Origin: Frankia sp. AiPa1
Lineage (GTDB): Bacteria; Actinomycetota; Actinomycetes; Frankiales; Frankiaceae
Length of the DNA stretch: 64,000 nucleotides
Direction: 5' to 3'
NCBI RefSeq assembly: GCF_023243075.1
Contig: NZ_JALKFZ020000184.1
Location: forward strand, 1 to 64,000
Shown: positions 25,303 through 33,602 of the stretch, piece after piece
How the letters are laid out: every line of letters begins with the position of its first letter
How positions within the stretch are numbered: position 1 is the stretch's first letter
Notes under the pieces: model-generated
Database searches by the model: none
Told to the model about the DNA's origin: nothing
Seen by the model: the letters and a program-made list of their open reading frames with translations, nothing else
Program-made: the position numbers and the translations under genes

Positions 25303-26045
25303 GTCCGTTCCGGTCCGGCCGGCTCGGCCGCTAGTCTGGGAAGATCGTCGATGTAGTTCTGGATGCTCGTGCCCGCCAGGTACAGCGCGCGGACCCGATC
25401 GTCACGAGCGAAGGCGATCACCTGCGAGCCATGGGTGACCAGCACGGAGCCGTCAGCCTGCACCCGCGGCCTCGCCAGCGGGACGCCGAGCGCCTCGGCC
25501 TGTCCCTGGACCTGGTCGAACGGCCCGCGGACCCCGATGAAGCTCGCGTCGAACTGTCTGAGCCAACGAGCGAGAACCGGCCCGCTATCCCGATCCGGGT
25601 CGGTCGTCGCGAACACGACCGCGATCTGTGTCCGAATGTTCGGTTTCATCTCCCCCAGGGCCGCGGCGAGGTCGGCCATCGTGGTGGGGCAGACGTCCGG
25701 GCAGCGCGTGTAGCCGAAGAACAGCAGGACAATCTTGCCCTCGGTGCGGGCCCGGAGGTCGAACGGTGCCCCGGCGGTGTCGGTCAGGTTCAGCGCGGGC
25801 TTGGCGAGCCGGCGCTCGGGCACGATGCCGTGCAGCCCATCGCCACCGGCGACACCCCCGCCACCAGACGCATCGACGCCCCCGGCGTCGGCCAACCGCA
25901 CCGTGTCGTCGGTACCGGAACCGGCGCAGGCGCCGACCAGCAGCACCGACGCCAGCGCCAGCGCCGAACCGGCCGCCGCGAGTCGTCGCCGCGACCGGGG
26001 CGGAACCGGACCAGCTCCATCCGACTCCCGCGGGCCGTCACGCAC
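25299..26045 (-). CDS. SCO1/SenC-family lipoprotein
   Basis: 248 residues from GTG 26045. A signal peptide with lipobox LLVGAC places Cys40 at the mature N-terminus. The thioredoxin-like domain has CPDVC (Cys115, Cys119), and a downstream His lies in LVTHGS, the usual copper ligands. Sco proteins deliver copper to or reduce the CuA site of cytochrome oxidase, and some act as extracellular thiol reductases. No oxidase genes are in the window. It heads the sco-mauE-dsbA operon. Confidence 0.93.
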   Translation of the reverse strand: MRDGPRESDGAGPVPPRSRRRLAAAGSALALASVLLVGACAGSGTDDTVRLADAGGVDASGGGGVAGGDGLHGIVPERRLAKPALNLTDTAGAPFDLRARTEGKIVLLFFGYTRCPDVCPTTMADLAAALGEMKPNIRTQIAVVFATTDPDRDSGPVLARWLRQFDASFIGVRGPFDQVQGQAEALGVPLARPRVQADGSVLVTHGSQVIAFARDDRVRALYLAGTSIQNYIDDLPRLAAEPAGPERT

Positions 26046-26362
26046 AAGCCAAGCCTAGTCCGCACCACCCCCGTCCCCCGGGCGCCGAAACGCCCGCCGT
26101 CGACAGGTCCACCGGCCCGTTTCGGCCCTGTCCCGGTTCGTCGGGTACCGGCCGCGGGGACCGGGTCGCCGTGGCGCGGCAGGTGAACGCGGTGGCGGAG
26201 CGGGTGAGCGCGGCGACGAGTCAGATGAGAGGTATGTCCCGACGTCCGCGTCGACGTTTCGTCTCGCCGGTGGGTGGTGGGTCTGGCACGATCGGAACAG
26301 GCTGGCCACACCCGACGCGGGTCGTCGCGCCGCCATCCGTACCGGACGAGAGGGCAACATTC

Positions 26363-26731
26363 GTGCCGCAGGACCCGGCCGCCATCCAGCAGCAGATCGA
26401 ACAGACCCGCGCCGAGCTCGCCGAGACCATCGACGCCATCGCGGAGATCGTCAGCCCGCGCCGCGTCGCCGAGCGGGCCCAGGATCAGCTGCGAGCCCGG
26501 ACCGCCGAGCTGCGCCAGCGGTACGGACCCGCCTTGGGCCTCGCCGCGGCGCCGTCGGCGGCCCTCGAGCCTGGGTCGCAGGAACCGGACCTGTCCGGCG
26601 CGCCCGCGGGGCCGTCGGCGGTGGTTCGGGTGGTTCGCTGGGAGCGGGTCGTGCTCGCTGGCGGCACCCTGCTGGTGTTCGTGGGCGGGGTGCGCCGTCG
26701 CCGTCGGCGGCGGGCGGGCCGGCGCGGATGA
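26363..26731 (+). CDS. DUF3618 family protein
   Basis: 122 residues from GTG 26363, with GAGAGGG upstream. The N-terminal helix DPAAIQQQIEQTRAELAETI is the hallmark of DUF3618, followed by IVSPRRVAERAQDQLRART. One hydrophobic stretch (VVLAGGTLLVFVGGV) precedes an Arg-rich end, so the protein is probably tail-anchored. Family members often sit beside phage-shock-like or alkaline-shock genes. Here the neighbour is a phosphatase gene 7 bp away. Confidence 0.86.
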   Translation: MPQDPAAIQQQIEQTRAELAETIDAIAEIVSPRRVAERAQDQLRARTAELRQRYGPALGLAAAPSAALEPGSQEPDLSGAPAGPSAVVRVVRWERVVLAGGTLLVFVGGVRRRRRRRAGRRG

Positions 26732-26738
26732 GCCGCCG

Positions 26739-27341
26739 ATGAGCCCCGCCGCTCCCGCCGGCCGAGTGGTGCTCCTGCGGCACGGCCAGACGGCCTGGAG
26801 CCGCGATGGCCGGCACACCGGGCGCACCGACGTACCGCTGACCAAGGAGGGCGAGCGACAGGCCGAGGCTCAGGCCGCGCACCTGGCCGAGCTGTCGTTC
26901 GCCCTGGTGGCGACCAGCCCGCGGCGCCGGGCGCGGCACACGGCCGACCTCGCCGGGCTGGTCGCCCCGCCGGTGGCCGAGCGGGTGGTCTGGGACGACC
27001 TCGCCGAATGGGATTATGGCGACTACGAGGGCATCACCACCGCCACGATCCGCCAGACCGTCCCCGGTTGGACGGTCTGGGGCGCGCCGGTGCCCGGCGG
27101 CGAGCGTGCCGACCAGGTCGGGGCCCGCGCCGACGCGGTGCTTGCCCGGATGCGGCCATCACTGGAGCGCGGCGACGTGGCCCTCGTCGGCCACGGGCAC
27201 ATGCTGCGGGTCCTCATCGCCCGCTGGCTGGGCCTGCCGGCCCGCGAAGGCGCGCACTTCATCCTCGGTGCCGGGAGCCTGTCGATGCTCGGCCACGAGC
27301 ACGAGTCCCGTGTGATCGAGCTGCTCAACCTGCCCGGCTGA
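26739..27341 (+). CDS. Histidine phosphatase (phosphoglycerate-mutase-like)
   Basis: 200 residues from ATG 26739. The catalytic RHG is at residues 14-16 (VLLRHGQTAWS). The second His lies in VGHGHMLRVL, and DYGDYEG supplies the usual acid region. Its length and lack of the longer mutase insertion favour an acid phosphatase or nucleotidase over a dPGM. It follows the DUF3618 gene by 7 bp and is convergent with the phytase-like gene. Confidence 0.9.
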   Translation: MSPAAPAGRVVLLRHGQTAWSRDGRHTGRTDVPLTKEGERQAEAQAAHLAELSFALVATSPRRRARHTADLAGLVAPPVAERVVWDDLAEWDYGDYEGITTATIRQTVPGWTVWGAPVPGGERADQVGARADAVLARMRPSLERGDVALVGHGHMLRVLIARWLGLPAREGAHFILGAGSLSMLGHEHESRVIELLNLPG

Positions 27342-27431
27342 CGGAGGACGGCCGGATCCGGGTGATGGACGGGACGGGCGCCGCCGCCGAGCCCGACAGG
27401 CAGCTCGCCGGCGGCGCCACGCTGCTGGCGC

Positions 27432-28862
27432 TCAGCCCAGAGGTCGGTTCAGCCGGAGCAGGAGGATGCGGCTCTTCACGCCGGAGTCCACCAGGCGGCC
27501 GGAGGCGTCGAAGGTACCGAGGCCGAAGTCGTTGTCATTGGCCACCGCGATGCTGCGCGGGCCGAGGACGGCCACGCCCTCGATCTTGTCGGGCATCCCG
27601 GGGACGGCCTCGAGGTCGACGGCCAGCGTCTTGGGCAACCCGGTGACGCCGGCGCTCGCCGGGTCCGCCAACGATTCCAGGGATGGCGAGGTCGTGGCCG
27701 TGTCCCACTTCGTGCCGAGGATGTTCGTGGCCTTGCGCAGGTCGACGGTGTAGAGGCGGGCCACCGGGTCGGTGCGCTCGTCGACCAGCAGGGTGTGGTC
27801 GTTCACGGCCGCGAGCGAGGAGATCTTCAGCTCGGACGGGTCGCCCTCGGCGCTCGGGTCGAAGGTCGTGACGTCCTGGAGACGGTAGACGTACTCGCCG
27901 GTGACCTTCTTCGAGGCGGTGTCAAAGCGCAGGATGCGGGTGTTGCGCGAGGCGTCACCGGTGTCGGAGTCCGGCACCTGCAGCGGGCTCTGCACGGCCA
28001 GGTAGAGGGTGCGGCCGTCGGGGGCGAGTGCGACGCCCTCGAACCCGCGGTTGGTCTTGCGGCTGCCGAGGATGGCGGGCAGCGACGCGATCACCGGGTA
28101 GTCCGAGCCGGTCAGCTTCACGCCGGCCGGGATGTACCGGGCCAGCACCTTGCCGGTGGCACTGATCCGCAGTAGCGACGGGCTGTACTCGTCGACCACC
28201 CAGAAGTCACCGTCCCGGGTCCGGACGAGGCCCTCGGTGTCCAGGCCGTTCGGATTGAACGCGAGTTTGGTGGTGGCGTCCCAGGCGTAAGGCGTCTCGT
28301 CGTAGCCGTCGATGTTGGACAGGCCGGTGACGGGCTTGCCAGGTGTGGTCGTGATCGGCACTGCGGACAGCACCTTGATGGCCGCGCCCTCGACCCGGAC
28401 CCGCAGGATCGCCGGGTCGAACCCGGGCACCGGGAAGGTGCGCCGGTTCTTCCCATCCACCTTGATCTGGCCGTTGGGACCGCGGTCGGTGATGGTCCAG
28501 AACTCGTTCGGTCGACCCGCGGGATACAGGTCGCTGCCGATCCCGCCGAGCCTGACCCCGTGGTCGTCGTCGACGGACCCTGGGATCAGGCGGCTGGCGA
28601 AGTCCTTCAGATTGACGTCCGGCAGTGTCGCCGTCGCGGTCACCGTCGGCACGGTCGAACCGCCGCGGATACCGGATCCGGCGCCGGGTGCCGCGACCGC
28701 CGTTCCCTGCCCGGCCACGAGGCCCACCGGCAGGGCCAGGGCGACCGCCGCGACCGCCAGCCCGCCGCGACGCCCGACCACCCGTCGCCACGCCGCGTTC
28801 CCCCGAGATGCCGCGTTCCCCCGCATTGACGCCGCGCGCCCGGCGCTTCCCCCGCTGCTCAT
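27432..28862 (-). CDS. Secreted esterase-like-activity-of-phytase family protein
   Basis: 476 residues from ATG 28862, with CAGGAG eight bases upstream. A signal peptide (GLAVAAVALALPVGLVAG, cut near AVAAPG) precedes the extracellular domain. Motifs of the phytase-like/esterase family include FWTITDRGPNGQ, RGFEGVALAPDGRTLYLAVQ, KIEGVAVLGPRSIAVANDND and DFWVVDEYSP. The fold is a beta-propeller-like metal phosphoesterase. The natural substrate is unknown; organic phosphate scavenging is a fair inference. An RR pair precedes the hydrophobic core, but the Tat consensus is poor. Confidence 0.9.
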   Translation of the reverse strand: MSSGGSAGRAASMRGNAASRGNAAWRRVVGRRGGLAVAAVALALPVGLVAGQGTAVAAPGAGSGIRGGSTVPTVTATATLPDVNLKDFASRLIPGSVDDDHGVRLGGIGSDLYPAGRPNEFWTITDRGPNGQIKVDGKNRRTFPVPGFDPAILRVRVEGAAIKVLSAVPITTTPGKPVTGLSNIDGYDETPYAWDATTKLAFNPNGLDTEGLVRTRDGDFWVVDEYSPSLLRISATGKVLARYIPAGVKLTGSDYPVIASLPAILGSRKTNRGFEGVALAPDGRTLYLAVQSPLQVPDSDTGDASRNTRILRFDTASKKVTGEYVYRLQDVTTFDPSAEGDPSELKISSLAAVNDHTLLVDERTDPVARLYTVDLRKATNILGTKWDTATTSPSLESLADPASAGVTGLPKTLAVDLEAVPGMPDKIEGVAVLGPRSIAVANDNDFGLGTFDASGRLVDSGVKSRILLLRLNRPLG

Positions 28863-29072
28863 CGACCAGCTCCTGTCACGTCCCTGTACGGCCGCCGAAA
28901 GACGACCGAGACGGGACGTTAGGAGCCGGCGATGGACGGACGATGAACCCCGGTTGACCAGAGCCGCTCCGTGGTGCGACCGACCGCGCGCGCAGACGAC
29001 CGATCCGGACTGCTCAGAGGCCATTCCTCCGAACAGGCAGCCCACCAATGGGCAGGGCCCGCAGTGCACGGC

Positions 29073-29168
29073 CCTCGCAGCGCACAGTCCTCGCAGCGCA
29101 CAGTCCTCGCAGCGCACAGTCCTCGCAGCGGACGGTCCTCGCAGCGGACGGTCCGCTCAGCCGACGGA
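29073..29168. repeat. Five perfect/near-perfect 16-bp tandem repeats plus a degenerate sixth at the HxlR 3' end
   Basis: CCTCGCAGCGCACAGT occurs three times from 29073. Two copies of CCTCGCAGCGGACGGT follow, up to 29152. A degenerate sixth copy (29153-29168) contains the HxlR stop codon. It lies between two minus-strand genes. Copies differ by blocks, which fits recent tandem growth. Confidence 0.85.
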
Positions 29169-29648
29169 GCCGAGGCGCAGCAGCCGGGTCGAGCCGGCGG
29201 TGACCCGCGCATGGCAGTGCCGGCAGGCCAGCTCCGGCTCCAGCTCGGCACCGCAGTCGTGCTCGAAGCGGGTCGGCGGCGGGCCCTCGGTGACGTGCCG
29301 GTCTCCCCAGTCCATGAGCGCGAGCAGGATCGGCGCGAGTTCCCGGCCGGCCTGTGTGGGGACGTACTCGTCGCGCGGCGGACGCTGCTCGTACTGCCGG
29401 CGGGCCAGCACACCGCGCTCGACGAGGCCACGCAGACGGGCGGCGAGGATGTCGCGGCTCGCGCCGGTGTTGCGGGCGATCTGGTCGAACCGCCGCTCCC
29501 CGAGCAGCACCTCCCGCAACACCAGCAGGCTCCACTTCTCCCCGACGACGCCCAGCGCGCCCGCGATGGAGCAGTCCCGCCCGACGGTCTTGTCCCGCTC
29601 ACCGCCGGTCCGCTGCCCACCGCCGGTCCGCTGCCCGTCAGCCGTCAC
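29157..29648 (-). CDS. HxlR-family winged-helix regulator
   Basis: 163 residues from GTG 29648, with GAGGAGGA seven bases upstream. After a QRTGG duplication, the HxlR domain begins at DCSIAGALGVVGEKWSLLVL and continues through RFDQIARNTGASRDILAARL and DEYVPTQAGREL. The Cys in DCSIAGAL sits where redox-sensing HxlR proteins (YodB, HypR, QorR) have theirs. The C-tail has HDCGAE and CRHC, a possible zinc site. It is divergent from the QueG-like gene, across a palindrome at 29822-29836 that is a likely operator. Confidence 0.92.
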   Translation of the reverse strand: MTADGQRTGGGQRTGGERDKTVGRDCSIAGALGVVGEKWSLLVLREVLLGERRFDQIARNTGASRDILAARLRGLVERGVLARRQYEQRPPRDEYVPTQAGRELAPILLALMDWGDRHVTEGPPPTRFEHDCGAELEPELACRHCHARVTAGSTRLLRLGSVG

Positions 29649-29790
29649 GGTCCAGTCCTCCTCGCCGAACGCCCGCCCCACCCGGGGCGAACCGATCCGT
29701 CTGCCACCCGATCCGTCTGCCGCCGTCGGTGTCGGTCTGCCCGCCTGGTCGTTCCACCCACCGCGTCGGTCCGTCTTTCCAACCTACCGG

Positions 29791-29836
29791 TTGACCCAGG
29801 CCCGCCCACCTCCAATAGTCAGTTGGAAAATCCAAC
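29791..29836 (+). promoter_or_regulatory. Promoter with operator-like palindrome for the QueG-like gene
   Basis: TTGACC (29791-29796), a 17-base spacer and AATAGT (29814-29819) form a plausible sigma-70-type promoter. The perfect palindrome GTTGGAAAATCCAAC (29822-29836) covers the expected transcription start. A repressor bound there would block initiation. The divergent HxlR protein is the obvious candidate. Confidence 0.6.
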
Positions 29837-29864
29837 TATGCTGGATCCAACCCCGGAGTGCCCC

Positions 29865-31100
29865 ATGGATCGCCAGGACGACCGGAACCGTCGACCTGAC
29901 CAGGACCGCCCGGACTCACCGGCACGACGGTCCGCTCTGCCGGCGCGGCTCGCGGCACACCCGTCGGTGCGCACGGTTCTCGCCCGTCAGACCGATTCCG
30001 CCGCGCCGGGCCGGGCCGCCGCCGACCCGGCGCGGCGCGGCGATCCGGCCAGGCAGGGTGAGCCGCCGATCGTCGATGCCGGCTGGCTGCGCGAGGTGGC
30101 GCTGCGGGCCGGCGCCGACGACGTGGCCGCCGTCCCACTCGGCCGCCCCGAGCTCGAGTCCGAGCGCCCGCACGTCGAGCGGGCCCTGCCGGGCACCCGC
30201 AGCCTGGTCTCGATCGTCGTCCGGATGAACCGGGACAACGTGCGATCGCCGGAACGCAGCGTCGCCAACCAGGAGTTCCACCACAGCGGCGAGATCGTCA
30301 ACACGGCCGCCCGGCGGATCGTCCGGGAGCTGCAGGACGCCGGGTACCGGGCGGTGAACCCCTCGGCCACCTTCCCGATGGAGATGGACCGCTATCCGGG
30401 CCGGATCTGGGTGGTGGCGCACAAGACGGTGGCGGTGGCGGCCGGGCTCGGCGCGATGGGCATCCACCGCAACGTCATCCATCCCCGGTTCGGGAACTTC
30501 GTCCTGCTCGCCACCCTGCTACTCGACGCGGAGGTCAGCGAGTACGGCGCGCCCATCGAGTACAACCCCTGCCTCGAGTGCAAACTGTGCGTCGCCGCCT
30601 GCCCGGTCGGCGCCATCGAGCGGGACGGCACGTTTCATCCGATGGCGTGTTTCACCCACAACTACCGGGAGTTCATGTCCGGTTTCACCGACTGGGCCGA
30701 GACCGTCGCGGACAGCACGGACGGTGCGGACTTCCGAGCCCGGGTCAGTGACGCGGAGAACGCCTCGATGTGGCAGAGCCTGTCCTTCCGGGCGAACTAC
30801 AAGGCCGCCTACTGCATGGCCGTGTGCCCCGCCGGCGAGGATGTTCTCGAGCCGTATCTCGCGGACCGGCGCGCGTTTCTGGATCTCGTTCTGCGCCCCC
30901 TGCAGGACAAGGTCGAACCGCTCTACGTCACCGCGGGCTCCCCCGCCGCCGAGTACGCCCACCGGCGTTTCCCGCACAAGGAGATCCGCCTGGTCGGCGA
31001 CGCCGGACGGTCCCGCCGCCGCATGGACCCGGACGAGGGGAAGGACAAAGGGCGGGACGGACCCGCGAAGGAACGAGGGACCGGTGCGAGCGAGCGGTAG
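29865..31100 (+). CDS. QueG-like double-cluster iron-sulfur protein
   Basis: 411 residues from ATG 29865, preferred over ATG 29838 because CGGAG lies upstream and the earlier ATG abuts the operator. Two cysteine groups, CLECKLCVAACP and CMAVCP, supply 4Fe-4S clusters as in epoxyqueuosine reductase. An N-terminal cobalamin-binding-like half with PLGRPELESERP and GLGAMGIHRNVIHP precedes them. The overall layout matches QueG relatives, but the key tRNA-modification residues cannot be checked here. The ~80-residue Arg/Asp/Pro-rich N-tail is unusual. The linked redox-type HxlR regulator suggests a stress-induced reductase. Confidence 0.83.
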   Translation: MDRQDDRNRRPDQDRPDSPARRSALPARLAAHPSVRTVLARQTDSAAPGRAAADPARRGDPARQGEPPIVDAGWLREVALRAGADDVAAVPLGRPELESERPHVERALPGTRSLVSIVVRMNRDNVRSPERSVANQEFHHSGEIVNTAARRIVRELQDAGYRAVNPSATFPMEMDRYPGRIWVVAHKTVAVAAGLGAMGIHRNVIHPRFGNFVLLATLLLDAEVSEYGAPIEYNPCLECKLCVAACPVGAIERDGTFHPMACFTHNYREFMSGFTDWAETVADSTDGADFRARVSDAENASMWQSLSFRANYKAAYCMAVCPAGEDVLEPYLADRRAFLDLVLRPLQDKVEPLYVTAGSPAAEYAHRRFPHKEIRLVGDAGRSRRRMDPDEGKDKGRDGPAKERGTGASER

Positions 31101-31138
31101 AGCGAACAGATGGCAGAGCGAGCGGTAGGTTTGTCCGG

Positions 31139-31663
31139 ATGGACATCACGGGAGCCGACCGCCGCCCGGTCCGGCCGGGTGAACCTGGTGGGACGGATGC
31201 GTCCGGGGCCCGCTCGACGCGTCTCACCCTCCTCGGCCCGGCCGCCGACCCGCCGTTCGACCGAGTGACGAGTGTCGCGGTGGTGGCGGTCACCGACGGC
31301 GACCAGCTCGTCGTCGCCGAACTCGACCGCGGCCTGGACATCCCCGGCGGGCACGTCCAGCAGGGCGAGACCTCCCTCGCCCAGACGGTGCGCCGGGAGG
31401 CCTGGGAGGAGATCCGGGCCCGGCTCGGCGACCTGCACCCCGTCGAGGTCATCGAATCGGACTATTTCGGCCCGGACGACCTCTCGTACATGGTGATCCT
31501 GACCGCCCGGGTACGTGAGCTCGGCGCCTGGGCGGCCACCCATGAGTCCCACGGGCGCCAGGTGCTCGGACCGCAGGAGTTCCTCGCCCGCTACCGCGGC
31601 GACGACCCGGCGCTCATGCGGCACCTGGTGACGTCCGCCCTCGCTGTCCTGCCGACGGTCTGA
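31139..31663 (+). CDS. Nudix hydrolase
   Basis: 174 residues from ATG 31139. The Nudix box GGHVQQGETSLAQTVRREAW followed by EEI fits G-x5-E-x7-R-E-U-x-E-E. The domain spans ~40-165. No specificity motif is clear. It follows the QueG-like gene by 38 bp on the same strand and may share its transcript. Confidence 0.9.
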   Translation: MDITGADRRPVRPGEPGGTDASGARSTRLTLLGPAADPPFDRVTSVAVVAVTDGDQLVVAELDRGLDIPGGHVQQGETSLAQTVRREAWEEIRARLGDLHPVEVIESDYFGPDDLSYMVILTARVRELGAWAATHESHGRQVLGPQEFLARYRGDDPALMRHLVTSALAVLPTV

Positions 31664-31687
31664 CACCCTGGGCCCGCCCGGCACCGG

Positions 31688-31755
31688 CCACCGGCAGAAC
31701 CAGTCCATCGGCGGAACCTGCCCATCGGCGGAGCCGGCCCACCAGCAGAGGGAGT
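31688..31755. repeat. Four 17-bp imperfect tandem repeats in the leader of the dehydrogenase gene
   Basis: Units CCACCGGCAGAACCAGT, CCATCGGCGGAACCTGC, CCATCGGCGGAGCCGGC and CCACCAGCAGAGGGAGT run from 31688 to 31755. The last copy supplies the AGAGGGAG ribosome site of the next gene. Confidence 0.8.
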
Positions 31756-31763
31756 GTGACCAG

Positions 31764-32636
31764 ATGCGGATCGGATTCATCGGTCTGGGCGGTATGGGCA
31801 GCGCGATGGCCCGCACCCTGCTCGACGCAGGCCACACCGTGCTGGTGTGGAACCGCTCCCCCGGGCCGGTCGAACAACTCGCGAAGGCCGGCGCCGTCCC
31901 GGCGAGCATCGACGAGGCCTTCGCGACCGGCCTCGTGCTCAGCATGCTCGCCGACGACCAGGCGGTCACCGTGCGCCTGCTCGATCCGGCCGTGCTGGAC
32001 GCCGCCCCGGCCGGGGCACTGCACGTCAACATGGCCACGGTCAGCACGGCGCTCGCCGAGCGTGCGCTGGACGCGCACACCGAGCGGGGCCTGCGCTACG
32101 TTGCCGCCCCCGTCTTCGGCCGCACCGACGCGGCCGCCGCGGGGAACCTGGTGGTCGTCGCCGCGGGCGAGGCGACGGCGCTCGACGAGGTGCGGCCGCT
32201 GTTCGACGTGGTCGGCCGGCGGACCTGGACGGTCGGGGACACCCCGGCCGCCGCGAACCTCGTGAAGATCTTCGGCAACTACCTCATCGCCTGCTCGATC
32301 GAGGCGATGGCCGAGGCGACGGCCGCGGTCGAGGCCGGCGGTCTCGACCCGGCGCAGTTCATCGAACTGCTGACCGAGAGTCTGTTCACCGGGCCGGTCT
32401 TCGCCGGCTACGGCGCAATGATCGGGAACCGCGACTACGAGCCGGTGAACTTCCGCCTGCCGCTGGGGTTCAAGGACGTCCGGCTGGCACTGGCCGCCGG
32501 GCGGGAGCGCAACGTGCCGCTGCCCTTCGGCGGGGTGCTTCGCGACGCGTTCATCGACGCCCTCGCGCACGGCCAGTCCGACGATGACTGGGCCGCCATC
32601 GCCGAGACCGCTCGGCGCCGCGCCGGCCTGGCCTGA
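31764..32636 (+). CDS. 3-hydroxyisobutyrate-dehydrogenase-like NAD(P) oxidoreductase
   Basis: 290 residues from ATG 31764, with AGAGGGAG upstream. The Rossmann motif is GFIGLGGMGSAM at the start, and the catalytic Lys168 is in NLVKIFGNYL. The all-alpha C-terminal domain is of normal length. Family members oxidise beta-hydroxyacids or reduce succinic semialdehyde or imines. The GDTPAAANLVK stretch resembles the NAD-dependent imine/semialdehyde reductase branch. The substrate is unknown. Confidence 0.9.
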   Translation: MRIGFIGLGGMGSAMARTLLDAGHTVLVWNRSPGPVEQLAKAGAVPASIDEAFATGLVLSMLADDQAVTVRLLDPAVLDAAPAGALHVNMATVSTALAERALDAHTERGLRYVAAPVFGRTDAAAAGNLVVVAAGEATALDEVRPLFDVVGRRTWTVGDTPAAANLVKIFGNYLIACSIEAMAEATAAVEAGGLDPAQFIELLTESLFTGPVFAGYGAMIGNRDYEPVNFRLPLGFKDVRLALAAGRERNVPLPFGGVLRDAFIDALAHGQSDDDWAAIAETARRRAGLA

Positions 32637-32693
32637 CCTGACCCAGCACGGATCCGGCACGGGGGTCGGGTCCGGCGCACATCCGGCGCAGCC

Positions 32694-32927
32694 TCAGATT
32701 GCCCACCGGTCGGCGGTGGCGGCCGTCTCCCACGGTTCGCCGCCGCCCGCGCCGACGTGCCCCGGGCCAGCGGCATAGGTGGACCTGGCCTCGTCCGGGC
32801 CTGCGCCGTCATCCGCGCCCGCCACATAGTCCGAGTCCGCGTAGTCCCAGCTCGGGGACCACTCTTCCGCGTGCGGTTCTACCGCGAGACGCGGGATCAC
32901 GAGCCAAGCAGTGATGTCAACCCCCAC
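32694..32927 (-). CDS. Possible small hypothetical protein
   Basis: 77 residues from GTG 32927, beginning GVDITAWLVIPRLAVEPHAE and continuing with an acidic stretch containing DYADSDY. It looks more protein-like than neighbouring frames but has no ribosome site and no known relatives that I recognise. It may be spurious. Confidence 0.3.
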   Translation of the reverse strand: MGVDITAWLVIPRLAVEPHAEEWSPSWDYADSDYVAGADDGAGPDEARSTYAAGPGHVGAGGGEPWETAATADRWAI

Positions 32928-33588
32928 GACGATGGGACCCGATGTGGGTCGGGTTCAGTGAGCGTGCCACCTACCCCCCGTTCCTATCCCCGGTATCCGA
33001 GTTACGGCGCCGATCGACGCCAACCCGACAGACGGGATGCCACCGTGGTCCGAAGGCCATGGCCCGACGGTGCCGGCCGGAGCCTCCCCGGGGATACAGC
33101 CTCCCTGGGGATGCCCGGCCGGACACCGCCCGGACCGAGGAGCGACTGGGCATCACGAGTCGGGGACGGATGGGAACGACCCTGACACCACAGCCGCGAC
33201 CTCAACCTACCTGCTCGATAGCGTGTAGTCACTGATCGATTACAGGCAGTTCGAGCGTACACCCTCTTTGCGATCCTTCAACCCGTATGCCGACGGCGAG
33301 GCCACCGCGTGCCGCGCACCCCTTCCGCAGGCACTTCCAAGAGCCCACCCGACATCTCCACCTGGTCCCGGGTTTTCGCATTCGCCGGCCCACCCGCAGC
33401 CGCGATGTCGACCGAGCCACACATCGTCCGGACGCGGCACACCGAGGGGTCTGCGCGGGTAGCAACCGAGCATGACCGCAGCGGAACACACCGGACAGAC
33501 CGGTACGATCCATGACTTGAGCGAGCTGTCCGGCATTGGACAAAGGTTTCGTGATGACAGCCACAGGGTGAGCGCAGGGTTTCCGGCT

Positions 33589-33594
33589 TAGTCT
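33589..33594 (+). promoter_or_regulatory. Candidate -10 element of a leaderless murI transcript
   Basis: TAGTCT fits the TANNNT form and ends nine bases before the murI ATG. No ribosome site precedes that ATG, so transcription probably starts at or next to the start codon. Confidence 0.4.
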
Positions 33595-33602
33595 GATCCC
33601 TC

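Larger units (their letters stand above)
32637..33602. other. Long intergenic stretch before murI
   Basis: Nearly 1 kb with at most one weak small gene (32694-32927, minus strand). Other open frames show no protein-like composition. The last 20 bases contain a likely leaderless promoter for murI. Confidence 0.45.

Noticed and set aside
29073-29168. 16-bp repeats considered as a CRISPR array
   Set aside because: Units are directly abutting, with no spacers, too short, and no cas genes are present.
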